A DNA stretch of 64,000 nt, taken from assembly GCF_040802235.1 (NCBI RefSeq), contig NC_133166.1, positions 114,218,991-114,282,990 of the forward strand, given 5' to 3'. The stretch is from Manis javanica. Taxonomy: Eukaryota; Chordata; Mammalia; Pholidota; Manidae. The translations under genes were made by a program, and so were the position numbers. The notes under the pieces were generated by a model. It ran no database searches. It was given only the letters and a program-made list of their open reading frames with translations, and was not told the origin of the DNA. This document shows, piece after piece, positions 48,485 to 61,800 of this stretch (the first letter of the stretch is position 1; each line of letters starts with the position of its first letter).

Positions 48485-48690
48485 TCTTCCATTTTTTAAG
48501 CCCTTCCTATCTGCCAGGAAACTGCTAGGTCCTTTAATGTCTTAATTTTCACAAAGACACCGTGAGGGAGATACTAGGCCAACCCCCATTTTACAGATAA
48601 TGGAACCAAGGCACAGAGAGGTAAAGTGCCTTGTCCAGGGTCACACAGCGAGTGCATGGGAGAGCTCAGGCCTGCAGTCCCTTCGTATAA
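48485..48690 (-). mobile_element. MIR SINE relic, minus strand, unit 2
   Basis: Duplicate of 17560-17765. Confidence 0.85.
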
Positions 48691-49484
48691 CCTTGCAGAA
48701 AACGGAACTCTCCTCTCTGAAGGATGCTTGCAGTGTGTGCGTGGGATGCAATGCAAGGAGATGTAACCCAGGCCTCCGAGGGCCGAAAGGATGCTGAAAA
48801 CTGAGCATGTGGTTTGTGTGAATGGTTCCAATGAGCCCTTTGCGCCCTTGACCACCTGGCTGGCGTGCAGTTGTCTCTCAGCCCTGGCCTTCCTTAGATC
48901 CTCAGACTCGCTCAGGCTGTGCACAGGCTGCTCCCTCTGCCTGCAAAGCCGCCCTCCCTTCACGTGGTCTCTCCCTTGTCCCCTGGTTTGGGCACATGCC
49001 CCCCAGTCGTAGTTAGGCGCCCTCTGCTCCCTCTAAGCAGCCTGCTGGGCGTTTCTCTCCACCATTGTACTGGCTGTGGGTCTCCCCCAAGGTGCAATTT
49101 GCCAGGAGGCAGGGGCTGGTTCCCAGGACCCAGGAAACCCCGTAGCAGGTACTCCACAGATGACTGCTGACGATTCAGCCCCTGACATTTTCTCCAATTT
49201 CTTGCCGCCCATAGTCTCTCCAGGGGCTGCCGACCCCTGTCACCCTCATATGGCCTCCACTCAACATATCCCGCCAGATTCCGGTGCCTAGAGCACTCCA
49301 AGTTCACAGCTGCTCCCTGCCGAGGAGCACAGCGCCCCCCCGGGGCTAAGCCCGGTTTAAACTGTGAGCAATGCCTGGAATGTTGCCCTGTCCCCTCATC
49401 TCCCCCGTGAAGCCTCCCGATGCCCCGTCAGGACCCCCGGCACTGGAGACTGTCTGCTGACCCTTTCTGAGTTAGATGTGCCTC

Positions 49485-49920
49485 AGAGCAGGGCCCGCAG
49501 GGTGGCAGCGCGGGGCGGAGGCGGGAGGCGGCGCGGGCGGGCACGGGCGGCGGGCGGCTTGGGAAGAGGGGGCGGCGGCCCCAGGACTGGGGGTGGCAGC
49601 CGCGGGCCGTGTCGGTGGGCGGCGGGAGCGGCTGTTGGGAGCGCAGCGTCGTAGGAGGGCGGTGGCGGCCGCTACCGACGACTCCGTGCCCCCAGCGGAT
49701 GCCATCAGCGCCGGGCTCCGCGGACCCCCAGTTCGCACGCCTGCCCCCGCCGCTGGGGCGGCACCTCCGCGGGCTGACACCGCCGGGGCCCTGCGCCGCC
49801 GGCCGCCCCCGCCTCCGGCCTCAGACTCCGCGCACCACCCGCAGAGGGCCGCCCTTCCCGGGGACCCCGCTGCCTGCTCCCACGCAGACCTCGCCGCCTC
49901 CCAGCAGCAGCAGCTTGAAG
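49485..49920. promoter_or_regulatory. CpG island 2, unit 2
   Basis: Duplicate of 18560-18995. Confidence 0.55.
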
Positions 49921-50027
49921 TACGGAGCGACCCGAACACTGGCGTTTTCTCCGGAAGTTTTGGGCCGGTCCAGGGCTCATTAGACTTTGGGAATGTATTC
50001 ATCTCATTCATTGAACAATATGTGAAA

Positions 50028-50049
50028 TGTGTGTGTGTGTGTGTGTGTG

Positions 50050-50108
<59 letters not shown>
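50028..50108. repeat. (TG)n-(CT)n-(CA)n compound microsatellite, unit 2
   Basis: Same tract, 2 bases shorter, which changes the unit offset from 30925 to 30923. Confidence 0.95.
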
Positions 50109-50110
<2 letters not shown>

Positions 50111-50362
50111 TACACTTACCGTCCAGCCACACTGTGCCTGGTGGTATGCGAGATGGGAGGAGATGGGAGGAATTTGGGACGCAGGCCCAGCAATAAACAA
50201 CACAGTAAAAGGCAGGAAGTGAGGAAGATTCCTAACGTCCTCTTCAGCAGACAAGCACTCAGCCCACCTGGGGGGCTGGGCAGGTGGTCTTGTTTGATAG
50301 GCTCTCAGACCCAGAGGCCAGTTATCTCAGGAGAAATCAGAGCAGTAAACTTCCTGTATTAA

Positions 50363-50697
50363 GTTAATTTTAAATATTCAGGGACCGCTTAACAGGTCTG
50401 CACCCTCAGCCCATGATCACATTCCTGAAAAATCCTTAAAAGGGGGAACCCCCAACCTTTCAGGGCACTCCTCTCTCTGAGGTCGCCCACACTTTCTAAG
50501 TGTGTAACCTTTTAATCTTAAACTTTCTCCAACCTTTCAAGGCGCCTCTCCTCGCTGAGGTTGCCTGCTGCACTTTTTCTCTCTTTAAGGAACTTTAAAT
50601 AAAACCTGTGCTCTGCTCCACTACTGTGTCTCTGCCCTTCATGTCTTTGTCGCGCCAGGGACAAGAACCGAGGAAAATACACAACGTCCCCCCAACA
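50363..50697 (+). mobile_element. Probable solo LTR fossil, unit 2
   Basis: Duplicate of 19440-19774. Confidence 0.55.
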
Positions 50698-52279
50698 TTA
50701 GTGCGCCAGACAGGTTGTTTGGTTTTCCTTAATGAAAAAATAGTGTATGCTCTTGTAACTTGCATGGCATGTTAATTTGCTAAGGATTTCCACATTTGAA
50801 ACTGGGGACCCCTAAAGGAGCCTGTTCAGGAAGCCCCTGGGTCTGCCGGCCTCTCCGGGAAGGGTGTTTCCTGTGCAGAGTAAAGGTGCACAGTTTCCTG
50901 CGTTAATATGGGCACGAGCCGCATCGTACGTACTTGAGGGTTGGCTACAGCTGCGCAGTGGCCAGGAGGTATTTGCATGACAGTGTAGACATAACCAATC
51001 TAAGAAATTCATTTTATTTTCCAAAAGAATTGGTGGCTTTGACCTAATTTTGTACCTGGCAGGGAAAAGGGGATAAATAAAGAGATGAGAGAACTTTCTC
51101 CAGGTCACTTGATTCATGCAGAGGCAGACGCAGAAAGAGGAGCCGGGGCTACTGACTGAAGACCGCCTCGCACTCACTTTTGGGTGTTCAACTCTGTAAG
51201 AGAACTTGTAGAGTTAAAATTGTCTATAATGTCGTAGGGTTTAGGGCCCTTACAGATGAGATTTTGTAGTTTCTGTTTGTGGTAAGGTGAATGCCTTTAA
51301 CTGGGGAGTGCCGACCCCCCTTGGGCTGGACAGCGGGTGATCACTGCCAGAATGCACCCGTGTTTCTCTAGGCAGGGCCCATGGAAGCTGCTTCAGTGGT
51401 GGTAGAGTGAGTCCAGGTTGGCACAGTCTGTTTTCTTGTTCAGCTGCCATCGGATTTAGTCTTTTTTCATCTGCTATTTTCTGGGTGTCTCGGGAAGTAC
51501 CAGAGGCCCAAGAGAGCTAGCATTCTCCTTAGGGAAATTGTTTACTGGCCTTAATTTGCTAATCTTTGGATCTGTTATTTGCCAGCTGCCTTTGAAGCGG
51601 GTGACCAGGGAATCTGTAAGCCTCAGTAAACATCTTTTATTATGTAAAATCGTCATTTGGGGGTTGTCAGCTCTGCACTGAGGAACAGGCATTTGTCGCT
51701 TCTTACTGCCTTCAGGATGTAGGAAGTTGAGGCGGGAAGAGATCTACTGGCACACGTTTGCGTCTGTCTGGCAGATGAAAAACACTTAAGAGCGATGAGG
51801 GCCAAGACTTTATCTTGTTTTTACCTCTTAGGGAAATGATGCTGTCTTAGGCTGTCACCCTGAAACACTGCACAGTTTGTTTAAAAAATTGCTGGTGTAA
51901 TTGCAGAGGTTCCTTGGCGCATGCATCCGGAGAAACTCCTCATCTGAATTTTGTAGTGAGTTAACTTTTGAACATGTAAAAAGATTTGTGGCGACAAATG
52001 ACTTGGGACAGGAATCCTTCCAAGATTAATTATGTGCTTTCATGTCCTTTTAAAACCCGTGTAAGGCGTTTAATCTCCTTTAAATGGCTTGATATCACCT
52101 CCAGGCACATCCTAGTTAGTTGTGAAAACCCGAGCGCTGCCCTCAACAGCCGTTGAAGCAGTTGAAGCGTGGAGGCTGCCGGCTGCAGTGTGTTGTTTGA
52201 GCTTCTGTGTCTGTGTAGTTTTCCTGACTCTTTCCTTCCTGCCCACTACTTACTTTCAGAGCTTCCTTGAGTTTCCCTG

Positions 52280-52802
52280 TGTAGGACCCCAACCTCCCTG
52301 AGAAATAAGTTAGCCTAAGAGTAGCCATCTTGAAGCCCAAAAAGCCATTCTGATATATGACTCAGAGGGAACAACTGAAACCAGGTAACTCCTCTGGAAA
52401 AACAAGTTAATCAATCATGACTACTGGCAGCGCTAACCTTTCGGTTAGTTAAGCATAAAAGCTGACCCTACCTTGCTACACCCCCAGGACGTGGCACCAA
52501 CTCAGAAATCGTAGGTTTGAAAAATTACTGCCTTTGTAGTATTGTTATCTTGCTATGTAGTATTGTTATCTTGTTACTACAACATAATCTGTAACCATGG
52601 TAAATCTCTAGGGCTAAATGCCTCAGAAAATCCTATATAACCACTTAGTTGTAAGTACTCAGGGTCCTCGTTGAGACCTGCTGCGACAGGCTGACTTGGA
52701 CCCCAACTAGTTGGCTTCCGAATAAATTCCTCTTGCTTGTTGCATCAAGAAACGTCTTTGGTGAGTGATTTGGGGCGGCGCCTTCCTCAGGGGAATCCAA
52801 CA
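52280..52802 (+). mobile_element. Solo LTR fossil, ERV1, unit 2
   Basis: Duplicate of 21357-21879, with the same CCTG target sites at 52276-52279 and 52803-52806. Confidence 0.8.
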
Positions 52803-53605
52803 CCTGGTCTGCTCCCAATTATTTCTAATTCGACTTTTCTCCTCCATTTGTTGCTGGTTTGTAAGTCCTGTAATTTGCAGCCATCTGCACAGCAGTCCGG
52901 TACGTTGAAGGACCAAATTAATGTCATTAGTCTCCACTAGTAAGATCGTTCTGAAGGAGACGCTGCTACAAGCCGCCCTGGGGGGCTTTCCCAAGCGCAC
53001 CTCTCTGCGGGCGTGGGGCAGGGTTTCTCCCGGGATCAGTCCCAGCAGTAGAATTGCTGCAGGCAGGGGACACACAGGTGAACAGTGGGTGCACAGTGTG
53101 GGAATTCTCTCCACAAACCTGCGCTGGGCAGCACGTGGTGCCCTAGCCCCCACCTGGCCGCCCCAGGGCAGGCACCTCCCTCTGTGCCCCTGCCAGTCCT
53201 GGTGGTCAGCCACCCTTCCTCACCGCCCAGCTCCACCTGGCCTTCCCGGGGAGCCGCCCGCCTTCAGTCCCCTGTCCTTGGAGCCCAGGCAGCCTGGTAT
53301 GTAACTGTTCTCCCAGAAAGAGTGCCCTCCCTTCCAGAAAGGATCTGTCTCTGTCCTGGGGCGGCAGGTCCCTCTGCGCTCTCAGAGCCGGTGGGCAGCG
53401 GGAGTGCAGCGGGGGAAGTACAGCTGCCTGCAAGCCGGCTGTGCTCACTCTTGGGGTCACTTTCTCCTTGGGGTTCTTACTGGTGGAGGCACAGGGTGAG
53501 GGCAGATAGCATGTAAAGGGAGCAGCTGTCTGGGCAGAGCACAGTCCTTTACCTCAACATCTCTTCTGCTCAAAACCCGGAAACCATCCTCCTGCCCCCA
53601 CTTAC

Positions 53606-53647
53606 CTACAATTCCCAGGGTGAACCAGACCCCTGGGAGCTGTAGTT
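53606..53647. promoter_or_regulatory. Inverted pair of ZNF143/SBS-type motifs, unit 2
   Basis: Duplicate of 22683-22724, unchanged. Confidence 0.55.
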
Positions 53648-54277
53648 CCTACAAGAGGACAAGCGGTCAAGAGCAGGGCCTGCAGGGCAGCAGGGACGCA
53701 AGGCAGGGGACGATGCACGGAGCAGAGGGGCGCTGTGCACCGTTCCCAGGAGTGCCGGCACCTGCCGCGCTCTGGGCTCTCAGCCCTGCCCTCAGCTGCC
53801 ACACTCCCTGCGTGTCTCAGACATGCGAGTAGAGGCTGTGGCCAAACTTCCCCACGAGGCTCAGGCCAGCCAGGTCCCCTCTAGGGTTTCAGGCTCAGCA
53901 GTCACAGCCCCACGCGTTGAAAACAAGAGCCCAGGGCATTCCAGAGGAGCTGCGTGACAGCTGTTCAGCCGGGTCTAGAGCAGAGGTGGCATCCTCTGTG
54001 GCCCTGGATTGGGCACGGACAGCAGATCCTGACCCTCTGACTGCCAGGTGTTGGGGGAAGCCACGTACCCTATTGAAACCCCACATTCTCTTTCCTCAAG
54101 CACCGGTCTGGATTCTCTGGCTTCCATTCTGCCGTAGGCCCCCAGAAAGACGGGGGTGGGGGGAGGAATAGACAATTGACTCCAGGCGACAGAAAGTCCC
54201 CAGGCCCCCAGGTGTGCGTGTGCAGCTCAGACATGACCCAGGGTGACTCACCAGGAGGTCTCAGCTCCTCTCTCAGT

Positions 54278-54615
54278 TATGTCGGGGTTGCCTGGTCCCT
54301 GCCTGCACTCATTAGGGGGCACCTTGGGATTTCAGAGCAGAAACCCCTGGCTGGGTTTGCACCTATGGAGGGAAGTAGGCCGGGGGCTGGTTCAGATGCA
54401 GGCACATCCTCACAAGTTCCTGGGAGTTCTGTTTTGGGGGCCGCCTGCCATAGTTGTGATCTGAGGAAAACACTTCAGCCCTTCCTCGCACAGACATATG
54501 GATGTTACTGTTGCAGTTAACGAGAAATCGAAGGTTATCGGAAAAGGCTTCCAAGATGTAGACAACAGGGAGGAAGTTATTTGTCAATTCAGATTTGGTA
54601 ACAAGAAATTCCCGG
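54278..54615 (+). pseudogene. Stray ANTXRL intron 9-exon 10 relic upstream of copy C
   Basis: Duplicate of 23355-23692; the exon-like part is 54517-54614. Its last base is G where the other copy has A, leaving the donor intact. Confidence 0.72.
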
Positions 54616-54807
54616 TAAGTAGGCCCTCCTTTCCTCCAGTGACAACCGTCCCGCATCGGGCTGCCTCCCCACAGTGAGCCCAGCTTGGACACCTGCCAGT
54701 GACACCCAGGAACTAATCCGTCCCCAGCACCGCCGGGCACCAGGGAGTAGCCTTCACTGCAGCCCACGCTGGGATTGGGGCAGGGTGGCCCTCAGAGCTG
54801 CGTCCCC

Positions 54808-54933
54808 CTCTGTGCGCCCCTGCCTGCACCCAGTAGGGGGCACCTGGGCATTTCAGATCAGAAACCCGTGGCTGGTTTTGCCCCGAAGGAGGGAAGCAGG
54901 GCGGGTGCCTGATGTTCCCTGGTGGGAGTGGTC
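54808..54933 (+). repeat. Third copy of the intron 9 segment, upstream of copy C
   Basis: Duplicate of 23885-24010 in the second large unit. Confidence 0.55.
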
Positions 54934-55523
54934 CAGACAGCAGATTCAAATCCCTCCAAATGTATCTACATATGTAACTTTGTTTTGCTAAAATACTAAG
55001 AGAGGTTTAGGAGAGTGGAGAATGTATGATATGATTCCAGAATTTACATGAAAGAGCAAGTGGGTTTTCCATGGAGGAAAGTCAACCCGTGCCCGCTCAG
55101 ACATCTCTGAATTTCTAATCCACAGAACCTGTGCGCATATGAAATTTTTCTGCTTTATGTCCCTAGGTCTGCGATGGTTCAATACACAGAGCAGATAACT
55201 GGAATGTCCCGCATTCACAAAGGACACTGGCCTGCTTTCACAGCCTTCTTCTAGATCCTTCTATCCCTTGGGTGACTTCAGTGTCCCCACAAATAAACTT
55301 AGAGCATTCTTCTCTCCACCTCCCCACACTCAGTGATGTCTGTGTGGAGGCCCCCTCAGCTGCCCTCTGTCAGTTTACCAAAGGGCCGGGTTTCCTTGAA
55401 ATTGTAGACTCCCTGGGAGGGTTTGGGATAAGGGACAAATGGAGGACAAATCTTACTGCCCCTTCAAACTCCTGCCTGGGGATGCCCACAGGGAGAGCAC
55501 CCGGCAGAGCTGCAGTTCACAAG

Positions 55524-55593
55524 GTCACCAGGGCAACCTATTGTCCATCATAATGGACCTACGTCAGCAGGGCGGGGTGAAGGTGCATAAGTA
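55524..55593 (+). promoter_or_regulatory. ANTXRL: Copy C core promoter: same four-site cluster
   Basis: X-box 55524-55537, CRE-like 55560-55566, GC box 55570-55577 and TATA-like 55586-55593 are all preserved, although the surrounding DNA has substitutions relative to copy B (for example just after the X-box). Preservation argues that copy C is also transcribed. Confidence 0.6.
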
Positions 55594-55831
55594 GCGGGGC
55601 CATCACCCCACAGCCCACCACTTGCTACTTGGACCCACAGGGCAGGTATCAGGTGGCTGCTGGCAGGTGCAAGGTATACTGATCAGAGCGTGAGTAGAGC
55701 TGAGGTCGGGAGTGCCGAGGACCCTGAGCCCGCGAGGAAGCAGAGGAGGTGTTAGCCTGAGGTGGCCTGCAGTTTACGGGGCCCGCCTGGGCCCCCAGGG
55801 ACTGGGCCGAGGCAAGAACAGCGGCCCCAGG

Positions 55832-58800
55832 ATGCGGGGCCCCATGCTGGTGGTGTTCCTGCTGCTGCTGCCGCCATCTCCGCTCCCGACCACCAGGAGC
55901 ACCCTCCGCTACCCCACCCAGGACCAAGGTCACGACCCCAGCTCCAGGCTCCAGGAGAGCCCAGCAGATGGGGAATCCTGCTGGAGCACTTACGACGTGT
56001 ACTTCGTCCTAGACTCGTGAGTGGCCCACCTGCTCTAGTCGCTGCCATAGAACAGTGCTGTCCCTGGGGTCAGTAGGGGGCCCCAGGCTCTGAGAGAGGG
56101 AAGCAGGGACTGTCCGATCACATCTGCGGACTCCCTGGGGCAGAAAGAATGCCCCAGGCATTTGTTCCCTGGGACTTTCCTCTTGAAAAGGATTGAAGGC
56201 CACCATGTGGTTTCTAGAGGACTCAGTCCCTCCAACCACATGGCCCAGATCTGTGGCCTGCATGCCCCTTAATCAGCAGGCGGGGAAATTGCTGTGCTGG
56301 GATTGGGGTTCCTGGGGTTCCTGCGTCTCTGTGTCTCCTGCTGCTTTGGGGTTCCATGTGTGCGTGATCTTTCCGTCCCTCTCTGTATAAAAGGTGGTGG
56401 TCACTTCAGTCTCCACTCTTCTTCAGGGTGAAAGACTCTGCGTGTAAGTGTAGATCTGGTGGAGAAGGTGACTTCAGGCTCTCTCTACTCCACCATTTAC
56501 CCAGAATCCTGTTTCACTGGCTCTTGTTACCATTTTTGGCTTAAAGCCTATTTTATCTGATTTAACTATGGCTGATTTCTTCTGATTTCCGCTTGCATAG
56601 AATTTCTTCTATCACTTCACTTTTAACCGACATATATCTTTAGAACTGAATGAGTCTTTTGTAAGCAGCAAATATTTGGGTTTTATTATGTACTCAGCCA
56701 CCCGGTGCCACACACATTTAGAGTGATGCTTGGTGTGTAAGGCCTGGCTGTATCATCTTATTGTTTGCTTTCTGCTCCTCTTATATTTTCTTGTTTCTTT
56801 TTCCCTCGGTTTCTGCCTACCTTTGTAGATTGTTTTCCATGGAAGTATAGTGTTTCCAGTTTAAGCCTCTGTTTGGTCAGTGTTTCTTTGTGGAAACTAA
56901 GGTTTAGAGCTTCCAAGTCTGTCTTTTTCACACTTCATGCCACTAGTTTGTCTGTAATTTCATTTTTAAATTTATCAAGGAAATGCTTGAACATAAATTT
57001 AAGATAGAACACATTAGAAATGCGCACACACACACACACGCACGCACACACGCGCACACACACGCGCGCACACGCACACACACGCACACACACACACACG
57101 CACACACACGCACACCTTGAGGCTCTTGCCCACACCACCCCCTTCTGATCCTCCTCTTCAGAGACAGCCATTTGCAAGTATTCCAGATTTTATTTTTTTG
57201 ACATTGTGACCATGTATCTAATAACGTGTTTATACACTACAGCATGTTTATACTTTATGCTGTTTCTTGCTGCTTGAGGTTACATATTCTCTGTGATCTC
57301 CTTACTGGGGAAGAAGAGAATTTAGCTTTGTTACATCTCAGCTCCCTTATATGATTCTGCTCTGTACTTCCACTCTCCCAGAAGAGTTATATCACCAGGA
57401 TGTTTTGGCCTCGAGGTTTAATTGTGGAGCTGCCTATTGATGCCCGTGTCTCCATTCTCATTTAGGAGGGGGGCACTGAATCGTGGCTGGAGCCCTGAGT
57501 GCCAGAAGCCCACGCGTCTGCCCTGTTCCCTACTGCCTCCTTGCTGGGGAACGTAGGGCCCTGTGGCTGCCTGTGAGCTCTCACATTCTTGTGTTATAGA
57601 ATCTGGAGGCTTTACCGACCAATGCATCCCTCCTCATTTCCTAACATTCCCAGGTAGCAGGATCAACCACCCGTGTTTGCCACCAAAGCCCCTCATCCGA
57701 GAAGTCCCCTGTCCCCTCCCACGCAGGGTGGATCGGTCAGTGGCTGCCACTCACATTGAATGAAGTCACCACGAGGGTAACCCAGTGATTTCTCTCCCGG
57801 TGCTGTGGTGGCTTCAGCTATTTCAGGAGCTGGGGGCCCTCACGGAGGAGCCTGCTAAGGGCCTGTGGAAGGCAGGGAAGGCAGCAACTCTGCTCACATG
57901 ATACATGCACCTCCGTCTCTGACTCACGTCTTCTTCTTTTTCAGATCACAAGGTGTACACAACTGGATGTTCACACAGAGCTTTGTGCGGGATTTGGTGA
58001 ACAGATTTAAAAAGTACGGCTCTTCAGCTCTGTGTTGCAGGGCGTTTTCCTCTCTGAGTGCCTTGCTGTTTAGATGCAGTAGACCCGGGCCTGCCTCAGG
58101 TCGCAAAGCTCAGGGCAGTGTTCCAAACAGGAGAGAAGGACAGATCACACTTGTTTCCTAAGATCTCTGCAGCCCTGCGTGGCTCCTTCCTGGGGGTCTG
58201 TCCTTGTTTTCAGGGGCACATCTTCCCTGGAGGCCCTCACAGATTAGGAAATATGAATGGCTGAGGAGGGAGCATAATTTCTTTGAGGCGAGGGGGAGGG
58301 AGGTGGGGAAGATCGTCCAGGGAGGAGGAGAAGGGAAAGGACCAAGAATCTGTCAGGAGGGGAGAGGGGCGGCCAGCGAGGGAGGCCCTCGTGAAGAGCA
58401 GGTAGCTGCCTGTCTCCTGTGCACGCAGCAGCCCTGTGCGCGTGTGTGTGAGTGAGAGAGAGAGAGAGAGGCAGAGAGGGAAACAGACTTCCGGGCTTTG
58501 GGTCCGCAGGGCGCTCTGCCGCACTCTGACAGGAGGGCTGCGCGCCTGCCGGGCCTCATGATCCTTCACTAAAGTGATGAGAACTTGTGGAGTCCAGGAA
58601 ATGGGCTCCACACTAAGAGACAGAACGGAGAGCAGGGAACTTGGGGGGCGCCCCCTGCCTGTTGCACATCAGCCTGTGTGAAACACTCAAATGCCCATGT
58701 TTCCTCCCAAGCCCTGAACAACGCATGTCATTCATTACGTACTCGATGCACGGCCATGTCAATATGCAGCTGACCTCGGACAGGTAAGTGTTTCATTGAT

Positions 58801-61800
58801 CCCCTAGAGCAGACCCAGCGATCAGGCCACAGGGAGGGCCAGGGAGCAGAGGGGGCCCCTGAGCCACACCGAGGAGCGCACGGGTGTGAAGGCACGGTGT
58901 CCTGGGCCCTCCCCTCTCTGCCCACCCTGACCTTCAGCCCTGGCCACGGGGGCCCCGCTGCCCCCTGTGCACTGGCCCTGGCCGGACCCTGTGCTGGTAG
59001 GCAGACTCCTCCCCTCCGAGCCCAGCCCTCCGTGCTCTACCCTTTCCCTAGAGCAGGCCGACTGCGAAGATTCCCAGATCAGGTGGAGCAGATGTGGGGG
59101 CCTCTAGGGACACAGCCTGGCACCTGCGGTTGTGTGTCACTTTCTGCCCCGGGCCACTGGGGAAGAGGGGACAGTCAGAACCAGGGACGAACGGATGGTA
59201 TCACCCAAGTGTGGGTGCTGCAGTGGAGGGGAGCGTGTTCCCCCTGAGTCTGGTGAGGGGAGCCCAGGAGTGGGTCCTGAACACCAGGCTGGGGCAGGGT
59301 GCTGGAGGAAGGCCCCGTGGGCCTGCATCCCAGGAGGGTCTAGGCGGGAGGCGGGAGGGGATGGAGCTTCTGAGTAGCAGGGAGGTTCAGATTCTCATGG
59401 AGGAAAATGGCTGGGAGTGGGAGGAGCAGCAGACGGCCCGAGGACCGTGCACTGGAGGGGCCCAGGGCCCGTGGACAGGAGGGGCCACGGTGACCTTCCC
59501 AAGCTCTGCCTTAAGGGTGGGAGAACAGTGTGCCCTCACCAGGGCCCCCGGGGGGCGGTCGTGCTGCCAGTCACACTGTGATGGAATCACACTTGGCATC
59601 TCCCCATACTCACCGGGGGCAGTCAGGGTGTATCCCGGGGTGAGGTCCCCAGTTCTGCACGGCTTAGACAGAGCTGAGCGCAGAGAGCCCAGGCCACACC
59701 TATGGGGCTAGACAGACGCGTGCCCTCCCCACCCCACTCACCGGATACGGGACTGGGACGGTGGGAACCAGGCCAGCCAATGCCAAAGGCACGGGGCAGA
59801 GGGCCGGGCCAGGGCTGCTTGACGTGGCCCTCACCCGTCCCGGAAGGGCTGCTCGTGCAGACGGACAAGGACAGCCTGGGGCCGCTTGTAAGAGGCAACC
59901 CCTCATTCCATCTCCCACCTGCTCTGATTTTTTCTTTTCAGAAATAAAATAAACACTGGTCTTGTCGATCTGTTGAATGTCATACCTTCAGGAGCCATAA
60001 ATATGCAGCACGGATTGAAAAGGGTACGGAATCTAGATTTCTGGGATGTGCCTCTGCTTTATGAGGTTGGCAGAGGGTCATCACTGGGTCGTCTCACTGT
60101 CCCCCCCCAACATCTTCCTTCCTTTTGCTGCAGGCGAATGAGCAGATGGAAAGAACACGTGCTGCAGGTAAGGGAGCTGCTTCCTCCTTCCTGGCGGTGG
60201 AGTCCCGGGAAAGAGCCAGGCCTGGGCCTTCCTGAGGCCGGGGCGGCCCTGCCCAGGCCGCGTCCTGGCGCTGACGCCGGGACCAGCTGCTTGCCCTCTC
60301 TGAGCGGCAGCCTCCCGCTCTGAGGGGTGGGGCTGAAAGCCACCCCGTGATGTTCCGCAGCACAGCCAGGGGTCACGCGGACGACGCCATGGTTCCTAGG
60401 AAGTGGGGGGCGCTGGCCCTGGAGCCGGGCTGCAGGAAGGAGAGAGGGGGAGACCCAGAGGGTCCTGGAGCGGCGGGGCCTCAGGGTGAGGAGGGAGCCC
60501 GCGCTTCCCCCTGCTGAGCAGGCGCTCCGCCCTGACTCCTTCTCCCTCCAGCTCCTGCCCTTGGGCTGAGGCTCCTGCTCTGGGTCTCCCGCAGTGTGAG
60601 CGACTGTGCCTGTCCCAGGAGCATCCTCACCTTGGCTGTAGGGTCTAGGGAAGCTGTGTGGCCCCGGGAGAGGCACTGAGCCTGGGAGGGGTTCTACTGC
60701 TCACCTGCCTCTTACTCGAGCCCTGAGCCTGGGTGTGCAGGTGCCCGCGGGAGAGCTGTGGGTGAGGCCCAGAGCTGGAACGGGCCTGCGTGGCCGGGCG
60801 GGAGTCGCGCACAGTAGGGGTGCCCCCTCCTGTTTTTGCTCTCCTGGAAGGCTGGTGCTTGTCCTGTGAAATTGCTGGCGTTGCCTTTCAGGGCTAAGGT
60901 TGTGCCATCTGGGAGAAGTGACAGTTCTGTAGGAGGAACCCTAAGCTGGGCTCAGTCTCCTCATCTGCAAAGTGGGTCCTGGGCTGGAGGCCCTCCTTGT
61001 TGCATGATAAGCTGCAAAGCCTTCCAGGCATGTGGGTGGCAGGTGCTCAGGTCGGGGTGGCCTCTCCCCAGGAGGGTGAGGCGTGGGGAGCAGTGCTCGG
61101 GTCCTGGAAGCCTGTGGCCGTTGCTCTCATTGACCCAGTCACGCCCTGCCTCTCCCGCAGGAGAGAGGGTCCCCAGCCTCATCATCGCGCTGACAGGTGG
61201 ACCACTCCTACCAGAATCCTTTGCGGAGACAAAAGTTGAAGTGAGTTAAGCCCATTGTTACCAGCCTTTGGGTCCACATATTTGGACCAAATTTATTATA
61301 CCCAACACTTCCTCTTTCTCAGGCTGAAAAATCCAGGCAGTTGGGGGCAACTCTGTATTTCGTGGGTGTGCAAGATTCCCAGAAATACCAGGTAATTCTG
61401 AGCAGCGAAAGGGGGGTCCCTTGGGAGCCTCGCAGGGGAAAGCTTCAAAGACGGCGCTCTCAGGGTCGCCCAGACGATGGGCCTCCACCCACCAGGAGGT
61501 CCCTGGGGAGTACGGGGGGGCCTGTCCGCTGAGGCTGGGCCCAGGGAGTTGAAAGATGTGCAAGGTGGCCGTTCAGAATGAGTAGCAAGTGTTGTGTAAG
61601 ACCTACACAGCAGAGGTGAGCGTGGAAGTGTTTTCCCTCCCCTGAGCGGGGGCTGCTGGAGGTGCCGGGGTGTAGCCCTCCGTGTCTGTGTCCTGGGATG
61701 GGGACCTCTGGGTCATCACCCCTGGCTGTGGGCCCAGGCTGTCTCCTCTCCCTTTCAGCTCCTGGAAATTGCTGGCACAGTGGGTCATGTGCTTGCAGTG

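Larger units (their letters stand above)
30922..55351 (+). repeat. Tandem segmental duplication, unit 2
   Basis: Second copy of 1-24428, offset 30921 before the intron 9 TG repeat, 30925 after it, and 30923 after the TG/CA tract near 19.1/50.0 kb. It ends at the first fixed difference upstream of the copy C promoter. Confidence 0.9.
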
